From contig UQKV01000006.1 of assembly GCA_900541665.1 (NCBI GenBank), positions 4,876 to 68,875 on the forward strand: 64,000 bases of DNA. The letters are read 5' to 3'. The stretch is from an uncultured Collinsella sp. (GTDB lineage Bacteria > Actinomycetota > Coriobacteriia > Coriobacteriales > Coriobacteriaceae). Both the position numbers and the translations under genes were made by a program. The notes beneath the pieces were generated by a model. That model was not told where the DNA came from. It was given only the letters and a program-made list of their open reading frames with translations, and ran no database searches. The stretch's first letter is position 1, and each line of letters begins with the position of its first letter. This document shows, piece by piece, positions 9,227-18,060 of this stretch.

Positions 9227-9904
9227 CTACACCTCCAGCGGTACGATCCTTGTGCCATGGAGCTCGGAGACGCCCAGTGCCGCCGCCACGGTATCGCGGT
9301 TGGCCGTGGAAATGCCGCCGCCGGGAAGGATGGTCAAGCGGTCGCCCGCACACTCGATAAGACGCGACAGATGCTCCAGGTTGTCCTCGATCGGCGTGCC
9401 GGCGGCACCGCCGTGCGTCAGGATGCGTGTGATGCCGCAGTCGGCGAGTGTGTCAATCGCGTCGAGCTGAGCCTCGGGCGAGAGCTGGTCAAACGCCATG
9501 TGGAAGGTGATGTCGATGGGCTCACGCTTGCATTCCTCGGTCGCGCAGCCCGCGGCCATCACGAGGGCGCCCAACGTAAGCTCGTCGAGCGCCCATCCGC
9601 CAGCGCAGGGCTTGCAGCAGCCAAAGACCAAGCCGTCAACGCCGGCGCTTACGGCAAGGCCCAGGTCCATCTCCATCATGCGCAGCTCGTCTTGGTTGTA
9701 ATGAAAGTCACCGCCACGCGGGCGAATCATGCACATCACTCGCGCGTCATGCTCGTGAGCATAGCTGACTGTAGCGCTGATAACGCCGGCAGAAGGCGTG
9801 GTGCCACCAACGGCAAGGTTGTCGCACAGCTCGATACGCCTTGCACCGGCATCGATAGCCGCCGGCACCCGCTCAAAGTTCTCGGCACAAAACTCGTACA
9901 GCAT
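9227..9904 (-). CDS. cutC: CutC family copper homeostasis / TIM-barrel protein
   Basis: This 225-aa protein begins MLYEFCAENFERVPAAIDAG and carries the CutC signatures GARRIELCDNLAVGGTTPS, VMCMIRPRGGDFHY and ILTHGGAAGTP. CutC proteins are monomeric TIM barrels historically linked to copper tolerance; their enzymatic role is still uncertain. The longer frame extends upstream to about 10117 but that part runs through a hairpin and a terminator; the ATG at 9902-9904 matches the family N-terminus and is the better start, although its ribosome binding site (GGGGG) is weak. It is followed 3 bp later by the DUF4931 gene. Confidence 0.9.
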   Translation of the reverse strand: MLYEFCAENFERVPAAIDAGARRIELCDNLAVGGTTPSAGVISATVSYAHEHDARVMCMIRPRGGDFHYNQDELRMMEMDLGLAVSAGVDGLVFGCCKPCAGGWALDELTLGALVMAAGCATEECKREPIDITFHMAFDQLSPEAQLDAIDTLADCGITRILTHGGAAGTPIEDNLEHLSRLIECAGDRLTILPGGGISTANRDTVAAALGVSELHGTRIVPLEV

Positions 9905-9962
9905 AGATAGACCCCCAAAGACAGCAGATGTTTTCCGACGGGCATTGTCACACATCCCCATG

Positions 9963-10031
9963 AAGTTGCGGTGGAATAGGGACTCTTTTGGCCTCTGGAG
10001 CCCGTATTCAGTCCCTATTTCACCGCAACTT
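9963..10031. repeat. Long 22-bp imperfect inverted repeat upstream of cutC
   Basis: Arms at 9963-9984 and 10010-10031 are complementary over 22 bp with a single mismatch; each contains AATAGGGACT or its complement-side equivalent AGTCCCTATT. The loop is 25 nt. The structure is much longer than a terminator stem, abuts the livF terminator, and resembles a dispersed REP-like repeat. Confidence 0.7.
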
Positions 10032-10032
10032 A

Positions 10033-10069
10033 AAAAGGGGCGCTGACTGAGATAGTCAGCGCCCCTTTT
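10033..10069 (-). terminator. Rho-independent terminator of the liv operon
   Basis: Stem GGGGCGCTGACT / AGTCAGCGCCCC with loop GAGAT, flanked by AAAA and TTTT, followed on the minus strand by a T-run. It lies 11 bp after the livF stop. Confidence 0.9.
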
Positions 10070-10079
10070 GTTAGGTGGG

Positions 10080-10793
10080 TTAGCCTCCGAGGTAGGCTTT
10101 GCGGACGTTGTCGTCATGCAGGAGCTCTTGGCCGGTGCCGGTCATGGTGATCTTGCCGGTCTCGAGCACGTAACCGCGTGTGGCGATGGAAAGCGCCATC
10201 TGCGCGTTTTGCTCGACCAGAAGCACCGTGGTGCCGGCCTTGTGCAGGTCCTCGACAATCTGGAAGATCTGTTCGATCAGAATCGGTGCCAGACCCATGG
10301 AAGGCTCGTCGAGCATAAGCAGTTTGGGGTTACTCATAAGGGCGCGCCCCATAACGAGCATCTGCTGCTCGCCACCTGAAAGGGTGCCGGCGACCTGGCG
10401 ACGACGTTCCTTCAGGCGCGGGAACTGCTCGTAGACGCGCTCCAGGCCCGGAGCAATTGTGGACTTGGGCTGTGTATAGGCGCCCATCTCCAGGTTCTCC
10501 TCGACCGTCATCTGCAAAAAGGCGCGACGACCCTCGGGAACCTGAGCCAGGCCCTTACCAACCAGCTTATCAGCGGGCGTATGGGTAATGTCCTCGCCCA
10601 TAAACTTGATGGAGCCGGTCTTGGAGCGCAGCAGGCCCGAGACGGTCTTGAGCGTTGTGGACTTGCCGGCACCGTTGGCACCAATCAAGGCCACGATCTC
10701 GCCCTCGTTAACGTTAAAGGAGATGTCCTTGATGGCGTGGATGGCGCCGTACCAGACGTTGATGTTGTAGACGGAAAGCATCGGCTCTGCCAT
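10080..10793 (-). CDS. livF: Branched-chain amino acid ABC transporter, ATP-binding protein LivF
   Basis: This 237-aa ATPase has Walker A GANGAGKST (about 37-45), the ABC signature LSGGEQQ and Walker B LLMLDEPSMGLAP followed by the switch histidine region, with the LivF-type N-terminus LSVYNINVWYGAIHAIKDIS. It energises import of leucine, isoleucine and valine (or related amides) together with LivG through the LivHM pore. It begins directly after livG and is the last gene of the operon, followed by a strong terminator. Confidence 0.95.
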   Translation of the reverse strand: MAEPMLSVYNINVWYGAIHAIKDISFNVNEGEIVALIGANGAGKSTTLKTVSGLLRSKTGSIKFMGEDITHTPADKLVGKGLAQVPEGRRAFLQMTVEENLEMGAYTQPKSTIAPGLERVYEQFPRLKERRRQVAGTLSGGEQQMLVMGRALMSNPKLLMLDEPSMGLAPILIEQIFQIVEDLHKAGTTVLLVEQNAQMALSIATRGYVLETGKITMTGTGQELLHDDNVRKAYLGG

Positions 10794-11654
10794 TTAGTTC
10801 TCCCCCTTATCCTGCTTACCCAGATACGCCTCGATAACGGCGTCGTTGTTCTGGATTTCCCCCGCCGTACCCTTGGCGATAACCTTGCCAAAGTTAAGCA
10901 CGCAGATGCCCTCGCAAATGTTCATAACGAGCGACATATCATGCTCGATAAGCATGATGGCGATGCCGAAGGTGTCGCGAATCTTGACGATGTTCGCCAT
11001 GAGCTCTGCGGTCTCGGACGGGTTCATGCCGGCGGCAGGCTCGTCGAGCAGCAGCAGCTTGGGGTTAGTGGCAAGCGCGCGGACGATTTCCAGACGGCGC
11101 TGAGCGCCGTAAGGAAGCGAGCCGGCCTGTTCATTTGCCAGGTGCTCCATGTCAAAAATGGACAGCAGCTCCATGGCGCGCTCGTGGGCGGCCTTCTCGT
11201 GCTTCCAATACGTCGGCAGGCGCAGCACGCCCTCAAAGCCGGAGTAGCGCTCCTGGTTGTGCAGGCCGACCTTAACGTTGTCCTCCACCGTCATGGTGTT
11301 GAACAGACGGATGTTCTGGAACGTACGGGCAATACCCATGCGGTTGACCTGGTAGACCGACTTGCCCGAAGTGTCCTCACCGTCGAGCAGGATGGTGCCG
11401 TGCGTAGGCTGGTACACCTTGGTGAGCAGGTTGAAGACCGTGGTCTTGCCGGCACCGTTGGGGCCGATGAGACCGGCAATCTCGGTCTTGCCGATGGTTA
11501 GGCTAAAGTCGTCGACCGCCTTAAGGCCGCCGAATTCAATGCCCAGGTGAATGCACTCGAGCGCCGGGCGCTGGCCCAGGTCGCGGTCGGGAACGATGGC
11601 GCCAGAAGGATACGGGACCATCTTGCCCTTGTTGAACTCAAACTTACTGGGCAT
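10794..11654 (-). CDS. livG: Branched-chain amino acid ABC transporter, ATP-binding protein LivG
   Basis: This 286-aa ATPase has Walker A GPNGAGKTT, the signature LPYGAQRRLEIVRAL in place of the usual LSGGQ (typical of LivG) and Walker B LLLLDEPAAGMNP. The ATG at 11652-11654 follows AAGGAGG and overlaps the livM stop by 11 nt, showing translational coupling; the longer frame to 11681 lies within livM and has no ribosome binding site. It pairs with LivF as the cytoplasmic motor. The N-terminal stretch before LECIHLGIEFGG is about 30 residues longer than in the simplest family members. Confidence 0.95.
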   Translation of the reverse strand: MPSKFEFNKGKMVPYPSGAIVPDRDLGQRPALECIHLGIEFGGLKAVDDFSLTIGKTEIAGLIGPNGAGKTTVFNLLTKVYQPTHGTILLDGEDTSGKSVYQVNRMGIARTFQNIRLFNTMTVEDNVKVGLHNQERYSGFEGVLRLPTYWKHEKAAHERAMELLSIFDMEHLANEQAGSLPYGAQRRLEIVRALATNPKLLLLDEPAAGMNPSETAELMANIVKIRDTFGIAIMLIEHDMSLVMNICEGICVLNFGKVIAKGTAGEIQNNDAVIEAYLGKQDKGEN

Positions 11655-12723
11655 CGGCTGCCACCTCCTTCTTGGAAGCAAAGCGGTCCTTGACGCGACC
11701 GAAGAACGCCTTAAGCTGCGGGTTGTTGGTAAAGATCATGACCAGGATCAGCACGATGGCGTAGATGAGCATGCGGTAGTCCGAGAACTGACGGAGCAGC
11801 TCGGGAAGCACCGTGAGCAACGCCGCCGCGATGACGGAACCGCGCATGTTGCCCAGGCCGCCCAGGACCACGAACACCAGGATGAGGATCGACGTGTTGA
11901 AATCGAACTTGGTGGCGGAGAGCTGCGAGAAGTTACCGCCGAAGAGAGCTCCGGCTGCACCGGCGAGGGCAGCGGAAACCACGAAGGCGATCATGCGGTA
12001 CTCAGTGACGGAGATGCCTACGGACTCGGCTGCAATCTTGTTATCGCGCACGGCCATAATGGCACGGCCGGTACGGCTGCGAACCAGGTTGAGCACGATC
12101 ACGAGTGCGACCATGACCAGGATGGCACCGGCGAGGAAGGTCGAGTACGTCGACACGCCCGAGGCGCCCTGGGCGCCCTTGATGATGGCGGTGCCGTCCT
12201 CGAGCAGGTGCAGGTCGTCGATCGTAGAGTTGCCCGTGATGTTAAAGATCACGTGCAGGCCGCGGGAGTCGACGCCCACAATGAGGCAGGTGACGATCTC
12301 TTTGATGATCTCGCCAAAAGCCAGGGTCACGATGGCAAGATAGTCGCCGCTCAGGCGCAGGACCGGGATACCAATCAAGAAGCCCAGGATGGCGGCAGCG
12401 ATGGCGCCGACCACGATGCTGATGACAAGACGTATTGGATCGGAGGGAACGGCGCTCTCGAGGGCGACCGCGGTAACGATGCCCGTATAGGCGCCGACGC
12501 TCATAAAGCCCGCGTGGCCCAGCGACAAGTCGCCCGCGATGCCGACGACGAGGTTGAGGGAAATGGCCATGACGATATAGGCCGTGATGGGAACCAGCTG
12601 ACCGGCGATCATGCGCGGGATCATGTGGTTGGACTGCATAAAGAACACGATGGCGAAGGCCACGATGCACATGGCGTACGTGACAAAGTCGTGACGCGTC
12701 TGCTTGTCTTTAAGAAACTTCAT
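11644..12723 (-). CDS. livM: Branched-chain amino acid ABC transporter permease LivM
   Basis: This 359-aa membrane protein has about eight to ten transmembrane helices and the LivM signatures NLVVGIAGDLSLGHAGFMSV and LVFVVLGGLGNMRGSV, which match the conserved coupling regions of this permease family. With LivH it forms the membrane channel. A GTG at 12732 abuts the livH stop, but the ATG at 12721-12723 preceded by GGTGAG is preferred. The gene overlaps livG at its 3' end. Confidence 0.93.
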   Translation of the reverse strand: MKFLKDKQTRHDFVTYAMCIVAFAIVFFMQSNHMIPRMIAGQLVPITAYIVMAISLNLVVGIAGDLSLGHAGFMSVGAYTGIVTAVALESAVPSDPIRLVISIVVGAIAAAILGFLIGIPVLRLSGDYLAIVTLAFGEIIKEIVTCLIVGVDSRGLHVIFNITGNSTIDDLHLLEDGTAIIKGAQGASGVSTYSTFLAGAILVMVALVIVLNLVRSRTGRAIMAVRDNKIAAESVGISVTEYRMIAFVVSAALAGAAGALFGGNFSQLSATKFDFNTSILILVFVVLGGLGNMRGSVIAAALLTVLPELLRQFSDYRMLIYAIVLILVMIFTNNPQLKAFFGRVKDRFASKKEVAADAQ

Positions 12724-12732
12724 AACGCTCAC

Positions 12733-13614
12733 CTACACCTTCTCGGGGACGTACTTGCCCAAGAGGCCGGCAGGCTTGACGAGCAGGACGATGATCAAAA
12801 CACCAAAGACGATGGAGTTGGCAAGGCTCGTGGAAATGTAAGCCTGCGCCATCGCCTCGATGATGCCGATGAGAATGCCACCGACAAAGGCACCGGGGAT
12901 GGAGCCGATGCCGCCGAAAACGGCAGCGTCGAAGGCCTTGATGCCAGGCATGGCGCCCGTGGTGGGCTGCAGGACCGGCGAGTAGGAGCACAGCAGCACG
13001 CCGGCGATGGCGGCAAGGGCGGAGCCGATGGCAAACGTCATCGAGATGGTGCGGTTGACGTTGATGCCCATGAGCTGAGCGGCGGCTTTGTCCTCGGACA
13101 CGGCGCGCATGGCTTTGCCCATCTTGGTCTTACCTGTAAAGAACATCAGGCCGGCCATGATAACCAGGCAGGCGACGATGGTGACGAGCGAGACGGCGCT
13201 TACGTTGAACTTGGCCAAGAACTCCGGCACCTGGAAGGTGACGAGCGAAGTGAAGTTCTTAGGCGTGGCCCCCCACAGAAGCTGCGCGGCGTTCTGCAGG
13301 AAGTAAGACACGCCGATGGCCGTGATCAGAACGGCCAGCGGGCCTGCTTGGCGCAGCGGCTTATAGGCCAGACCCTCGATGAGAACACCGAGAACCGTGC
13401 AGACCACACAAGAGAGAACTACAGATGCCCAGCCCGGGAGGCCGAGATACGACGTGGCACAGAACGAGACATAGGCACCGACCATGATGACGTCGCCGTG
13501 AGCGAAGTTGAGCATCTTGGCGATACCGTAGACCATGGTGTAGCCCAACGCGATGATGGCGTAGACGCTGCCCATGGACAGGCCGTTGACCAGGTATTGG
13601 ATAAAGACCGTCAT
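12733..13614 (-). CDS. livH: Branched-chain amino acid ABC transporter permease LivH
   Basis: This 293-aa membrane protein starts MTVFIQYLVNGLSMGSVYAI and contains LGYTMVYGIAKMLNFAHGD and VFGGIGSIPGAFVGG, both LivH family hallmarks. The start at 13612-13614 sits about 9 nt from a GGGGG ribosome binding site; an ATG nine bases earlier is too close to that site. It follows the second binding-protein gene by 139 bp, a gap that holds a hairpin, and is adjacent to livM. Confidence 0.94.
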   Translation of the reverse strand: MTVFIQYLVNGLSMGSVYAIIALGYTMVYGIAKMLNFAHGDVIMVGAYVSFCATSYLGLPGWASVVLSCVVCTVLGVLIEGLAYKPLRQAGPLAVLITAIGVSYFLQNAAQLLWGATPKNFTSLVTFQVPEFLAKFNVSAVSLVTIVACLVIMAGLMFFTGKTKMGKAMRAVSEDKAAAQLMGINVNRTISMTFAIGSALAAIAGVLLCSYSPVLQPTTGAMPGIKAFDAAVFGGIGSIPGAFVGGILIGIIEAMAQAYISTSLANSIVFGVLIIVLLVKPAGLLGKYVPEKV

Positions 13615-13690
13615 GTTCCACATCCCCCTTTCGAATAGGTTTCCAGTTGATGTATGAAACAGGGACGTTACATCGTCCCTAGATACCAAG

Positions 13691-13722
13691 CAAGCAGGGA
13701 AGGCCAAAACCTCCCCTGCTTG
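13691..13722. terminator. Hairpin between the binding-protein gene and livH
   Basis: Arms CAAGCAGGGAAGG (13691-13703) and CCTCCCCTGCTTG (13710-13722) pair over 13 bp with one mismatch. There is no T-run on the minus strand. Such a stem may protect the upstream binding-protein mRNA or cause partial termination, giving more binding protein than permease. Confidence 0.5.
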
Positions 13723-13753
13723 GGATCAAAACCGCTCTATGTAAGGCGGCCAA

Positions 13754-14941
13754 TTAGGCCTGTACGTACTTGCCGTCGGTAATGACGTACGCCGTCGGGT
13801 CCTTCTGGACCTGGCCCTTGTCGTTCCAGGAGAGCTTGCCAGTCAGACCGTCAACAGTAATGTTGCGCATAGCCTCGGAAAGCTTCTCGGCAACCTCGGT
13901 GGGGTCGGCGTCGACACCCAGGCCGGCCTCCTTGAGAGCCTCGACCACCGCATGCACGCCGTCGTAGGCGTCGGCGGCAAACTGGTCGGGGGTATCGCCG
14001 TACTTATCCTTGTAAGCGTTGACGAAGTCGGCGTTCTTCTCGTCGTCGGCGGAGAACGGGGTCATGAGCAGCAGACCCTCGGCAAGAGAGGTGTCGAAGC
14101 CCTCAACGCCCAGGATGCCGTCCATGCCGTCGCAGCCCATCATCTTGACGTCGTAGCCCATGTCCTTGGCGTTCTTGAGCAGGACGGACGCCGGCGTGTA
14201 GTAGATCGGCGCAAAGATCATGGTGGCGCCTGCCTGCTTGGCCTTGGTCAGCTGGTTGGTAAAGCTCGTGGCGGAGTCGTCCTTAAAGGTCTCCTCGTCG
14301 ACAATCTCGAGCTTGGACTCAGCGGCCTGGGCCTTAAAGGAATCTGCGATGCCCGAAGAATAGGCGTCGCCGGAGTTATAGAACAGCACGAACTTCTCGT
14401 CCGCATACTTCTGCGCCAGGAACTTGGCAGCGTTGACACCCTGGTTGGGGTCGGTAAAGCAAACCTGGAAGACGCAATCCTTGCCCTTGGTAACGTCCTC
14501 GGAAGACGCGGACGGGGTGATCATGAACGTCTCGGGGTCGTTACCGCACTCTGCGGCAACGGCGACCGACGCACCCGTGGTGGTCGGACCGACGAGGGCC
14601 TGCATGCCCCAGTCGAGCAGGGTGTTGAAGGCGTTGACGGCCTTCTCGCCATCGGCCTGGTCGTCCTCGGCCTTGCTGACAAGCGGCAGCTCCTTAGTCG
14701 AGAAATCCTTGCAGCCAAGCTCGACAGCCTGTGTAACGGACTTGCCGTAGGACGCGTTGGCGCCGGTCAGCGGGCCGATGGTGCCGATCTTAAACGAAGC
14801 GTCGCCCGACGCGGAACCGCTGTCGCCGCCGTTGGAGGAGCAGCCAGCTAGAATGGACATCGCCCCCAGACCTGCTGCGCTCGCGATAACGCTCCTGCGA
14901 TTCATAACAGGGTTCAATGACTTACCGGTGAGGCTCGACAT
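13754..14941 (-). CDS. Branched-chain amino acid ABC transporter substrate-binding lipoprotein (second copy)
   Basis: This 395-aa protein has a lipoprotein signal with a twin-arginine-like start (MNRRSVIASAAG) and lipobox LAGC (Cys34), then a periplasmic-binding fold of the Leu/Ile/Val type (FKIGTIGPLTGANASYGKSV, LVGPTTTGASVAVA, IFAPIYYTPASVLLKNAKDM, FAADAYDGVHAVVEAL). It captures branched-chain amino acids or similar ligands outside the membrane and delivers them to LivHM. The ATG follows GAGGAGAG. It lies next to livH and is highly similar to the adjacent upstream gene, indicating tandem duplication. Confidence 0.92.
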   Translation of the reverse strand: MSSLTGKSLNPVMNRRSVIASAAGLGAMSILAGCSSNGGDSGSASGDASFKIGTIGPLTGANASYGKSVTQAVELGCKDFSTKELPLVSKAEDDQADGEKAVNAFNTLLDWGMQALVGPTTTGASVAVAAECGNDPETFMITPSASSEDVTKGKDCVFQVCFTDPNQGVNAAKFLAQKYADEKFVLFYNSGDAYSSGIADSFKAQAAESKLEIVDEETFKDDSATSFTNQLTKAKQAGATMIFAPIYYTPASVLLKNAKDMGYDVKMMGCDGMDGILGVEGFDTSLAEGLLLMTPFSADDEKNADFVNAYKDKYGDTPDQFAADAYDGVHAVVEALKEAGLGVDADPTEVAEKLSEAMRNITVDGLTGKLSWNDKGQVQKDPTAYVITDGKYVQA

Positions 14942-15046
14942 GCGGCTCTCCTCTCAAATCTCGTCGGGTTTCGGTTACCCGACAGGCCATCCTTCGCCGT
15001 GTTCGGCGTTCGCAAAATAGTAGACGCTTTAGTTGAGAAAAGTGGC

Positions 15047-15077
15047 GATTATTTCAACTTTTCTTTTGTTTTGTCCA
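15047..15077. other. AT-rich spacer between the two binding-protein genes
   Basis: The spacer 14942-15212 is markedly more AT-rich than the rest of the window, especially 15030-15150, where promoter-like hexamers are too frequent to choose between. It probably holds a separate promoter for the second binding-protein gene and the livHMGF genes. Confidence 0.3.
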
Positions 15078-15212
15078 TTTATCCATAATTATGCGTATTT
15101 CTATCAGTTTATGCAGTTTAGCCACTTTATTGTGTGAAAGTAATATTTCCATTCTGTTACAAGCGCCCCTGCCCTGATTAAAACACCCTCACCGGTCGCG
15201 TTTTGTACGCAC

Positions 15213-16379
15213 CTAGGCGGCGATGTACTTGCCGTCCTGAATCACATAGGCCGTAGCGGGCTTTTCAACCTGGCCCTTGTCGTTCCACGTCAACTCGCCC
15301 GTCAGGCCCTCGATCTTGATCTTGCGCATGGCCTTGGCAAGGTCGCCGGCAATGTCGGCGCCGTCGGCCGTAATGTCAATGTCTGCCTTATCGATGGCCT
15401 CGACAATCGCGTGGACGCAGTCATAGGCATCGGCGGCAAACTGGTTGGGCGTCTCGTCGTAGGCATCCTTATAGGCCTTGACGAAGTCGGCGTTCTTCTC
15501 ATCGTCAGCCGAAAACGGGGTCATGAGCAGTACGCCCTCGGCAAGAGAGGTATCGAAGCCTTCCACAGAGAGCAGGCCGTCCATGCCGTCGGTACCCATG
15601 AGGGTCATGTCGTAGCCCATGTCCTTGGCGTTCTTGAGCAAAACGGACGCCGGCGTGTAGTAGATCGGCGCAAAGATGAGCGTGGCGCCGGACTCCTTGG
15701 CCTTGGTGAGCTGGTTGGTAAAGCTCGTGGAAGAGTCGTCCTTAAAGGTCTCGGTATCGACGATGTCGAGCTTGGACGCCTTGGCCTGCTCGGCAAAAGC
15801 GTCGGCAACGCCCGAGCTATACGTATCGCCGGAGTTGTAGAACAGGGCGATCTTGGCATCCGCGTACTTCTCGGCCAAGAACTTTGCGGCGCTGGCGCCC
15901 ATGGTGGGATCGGTGAAGCAAACCTGGAAAACCGTGGTCTTGTCCTTGGTGACGTCGAGCGACGAGGCCGAGGGCGTGACCATGAGCATATCGTCGGCGA
16001 TCTCGCCCGAGACGGCGACGGCGGCACCGGTGGTGACGGGGCCGACGAGCGCCTGCATGCCCCAGTCGCACAAGGTATTGAAGGCGTTGATGGCCTTCTC
16101 GCCGTCAGCGACGTCATCCTCGGACTTAAGCGAGAGTTTGAGGTCCTTGGTCGAAAAATCCTTGGCGGCGAGCTTGGCGCCCTTCTCGGCCGAAACGCCA
16201 TAGGTTGCCGCGGCGCCGGTCAGAGGGCCGATGACACCGATCTTGAAGGTCTTGCTGTCATCGGCGGAGCCGCCGTCCGAGCCACCCGACGAGCAACCAG
16301 CGAGTGCTGCGGTGCTACCGAACGCCGCGGCGCCAGCCAAGAAACTCCTGCGGTTAAGTACGTTGTTGATGCTAAACAT
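15213..16379 (-). CDS. Branched-chain amino acid ABC transporter substrate-binding lipoprotein (first copy)
   Basis: This 388-aa protein begins MFSINNVLNRRSFLAGAAAF with an RR-containing signal and lipobox LAGC (Cys29), followed by the same fold as its neighbour (FKIGVIGPLTGAAATYGVSA, IFAPIYYTPASVLLKNAKDM, GLTGELTWNDKGQVEKPATA). The two copies align along their full length. A longer frame reaches 16562 but the ATG at 16377-16379 follows AAGGGGGA and gives a proper signal peptide. Divergence between copies is greatest in the middle of the mature protein, so their ligand preferences may differ. It is divergent from hom. Confidence 0.92.
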   Translation of the reverse strand: MFSINNVLNRRSFLAGAAAFGSTAALAGCSSGGSDGGSADDSKTFKIGVIGPLTGAAATYGVSAEKGAKLAAKDFSTKDLKLSLKSEDDVADGEKAINAFNTLCDWGMQALVGPVTTGAAVAVSGEIADDMLMVTPSASSLDVTKDKTTVFQVCFTDPTMGASAAKFLAEKYADAKIALFYNSGDTYSSGVADAFAEQAKASKLDIVDTETFKDDSSTSFTNQLTKAKESGATLIFAPIYYTPASVLLKNAKDMGYDMTLMGTDGMDGLLSVEGFDTSLAEGVLLMTPFSADDEKNADFVKAYKDAYDETPNQFAADAYDCVHAIVEAIDKADIDITADGADIAGDLAKAMRKIKIEGLTGELTWNDKGQVEKPATAYVIQDGKYIAA

Positions 16380-16629
16380 GGCGTCCCCCTTTTCGCTGGC
16401 CGCGGTGCGGCCGTCTTGCGGTACAGGGCAAACCTTATGGTGCAAACGTTGACAGTTTGTTACGGAAGTTCGTTTGTAGCGAGCATGTTTCCAATGTTTC
16501 CGCAGCGTTTCGGGGGTGGCGTTTTGTGCTGCTCCCGCTGCCAGGCAAGCACGCGCCCGCACTTCACGCTAGAATGCACTCAACCTTTAAGCGGTTAATC
16601 CATCCATAAGATGCACGAAGGAGCTATCT

Positions 16630-17973
16630 ATGAGCGAACCCCTGCGCACCGTGAACGTCGGCCTCATCGGTCTGGGAACCGTCGGCGGCGGCGTGGCCCG
16701 TCTGATCAAGAGCCACCACGATGAGTACCTGGCCGCCTACGGCATCGACCTTAAGCTGACCCGCGCCTGCGCGCTTGCCTGGGAGCAGGCCGAAGCCGCC
16801 GGTATTGAGCGCGAGGCCTTTACGAGCGACTGGCACGACGTCGTCACCGACCCCGCCGTCGATATCGTCGTCGAGCTCATCGGCGGCGAGCACCCCGCGA
16901 CCGAAATCTTCACCACCGCCTTCGAGAATGGCAAGCACGTCGTCTCTGCCAACAAGGCCCTGCTGGGCCGTCATGTCGAGACGCTCGCCGAGAAGGCGCG
17001 CGCGTGCGGCGTGCAGATTAAGTGCGAGGCCAGCTGCGGCGGCGGCATCCCCATTGTCAGCACGCTCGAGCACGACCTGGTGGGCAACAAGATCCTGACC
17101 ATCGCTGGCATTCTCAACGGCACCACCAACTACATCCTGTCGCGCATGGACGCCGAGGGCGCCGATTACGCTGACGTGCTCGCCGACGCCCAGGCAAAGG
17201 GCTATGCCGAGGCCGACCCGTCCGCCGACGTCGACGGCTTCGACGCCGCCAGCAAGACGGCAATCCTCGCTTCCATCGGCTTTGGCACCCGCGTGACCAC
17301 CGACGATGTCTACCAGCAGGGTATCCGTACCATCGGCGCCGAGGACATTGCCCAGGCCCGCGGGCTCGGCTACACCATCAAGCTGCTGGGCATCGCACGC
17401 AACACCGACGCCGGCGTCGACGTCCGCGTGCATCCCACGCTCATCCCGGCAGACCATATGCTCGCCAAGGTCAACGGCGCCATGAACGCCGTCTACGTGG
17501 TGGGTGACGCCGTGGGCGAAACCATGTTCTACGGTGCCGGCGCAGGCTCCTTCCCCACCGCAAGCGCCGTCGTGGGCGATATCCTGTCGCTCTCCGAGCA
17601 GATCAGCCGCGGCGTGGCTCCGCTGCCCGAGATTGAGCCCTATGGCCACAACCTCGCCTTTAAGCCCATGGACGAGCTCCAGACCAAGTACTATGTGCGC
17701 CTGAAGGTCGCCGACCGCGTGGGCGCCCTGTCCGAGACGGTCGACATCTTTGCCAAGCACAACATCTCGATCTCGCTCATCAACCAGGTCGAGGACGGCA
17801 AGTCGGACGTCAGCGATGCCTGCTCGGTCATCTTCTTGACGCATCGCGCACTCGAGAAGGACGTCCAGGCTGCCGCCGCCGAACTCGCTGGCGTCGACTG
17901 CGTGACCGAGGTCGCCAACGTCCTGCGCATCGAGGACGTTGAGGCCTGGACCGAAGGCGTCATGGCCAACTAG
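16630..17973 (+). CDS. hom: Homoserine dehydrogenase
   Basis: This 447-aa enzyme reduces aspartate semialdehyde to homoserine, the branch point to threonine and methionine. It has the nucleotide-binding motif GLIGLGTVGGG (11-21), VSANKALLGR with the catalytic-region lysine, the long homoserine-binding segment (GILNGTTNYILSRM, GYAEADPSADVDGFDAASKT) and a C-terminal ACT domain (about 355-430, VADRVGALSETVDIFAKHNI) that usually mediates feedback control by threonine. The ATG follows GAAGGAG. It stands alone, with thrB, thrC and lysC absent from the window, and ends in a strong terminator. Confidence 0.96.
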   Translation: MSEPLRTVNVGLIGLGTVGGGVARLIKSHHDEYLAAYGIDLKLTRACALAWEQAEAAGIEREAFTSDWHDVVTDPAVDIVVELIGGEHPATEIFTTAFENGKHVVSANKALLGRHVETLAEKARACGVQIKCEASCGGGIPIVSTLEHDLVGNKILTIAGILNGTTNYILSRMDAEGADYADVLADAQAKGYAEADPSADVDGFDAASKTAILASIGFGTRVTTDDVYQQGIRTIGAEDIAQARGLGYTIKLLGIARNTDAGVDVRVHPTLIPADHMLAKVNGAMNAVYVVGDAVGETMFYGAGAGSFPTASAVVGDILSLSEQISRGVAPLPEIEPYGHNLAFKPMDELQTKYYVRLKVADRVGALSETVDIFAKHNISISLINQVEDGKSDVSDACSVIFLTHRALEKDVQAAAAELAGVDCVTEVANVLRIEDVEAWTEGVMAN

Positions 17974-18006
17974 TCCACTACTTCGAACCTCAACGAAGCT
18001 CAACGC

Positions 18007-18050
18007 AAAAGGCGCGCTGCCTGCATCAACCACAGGCAGCGCGCCTTCTT
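18007..18050 (+). terminator. Rho-independent terminator of hom
   Basis: A 13-bp stem GGCGCGCTGCCTG / CAGGCAGCGCGCC with a 9-nt loop is preceded by AAAA and followed by TTCTTCTGTTT, 34 bp after the hom stop. Confidence 0.88.
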
Positions 18051-18060
18051 CTGTTTGCAG

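Noticed and set aside
11551..13638. A 695-codon open frame on the plus strand opposite livGMH
   Set aside because: It lies entirely antisense to the conserved liv permease and ATPase genes, has a highly repetitive His/Asp/Gly composition and no recognisable domain; it is a GC-codon shadow.
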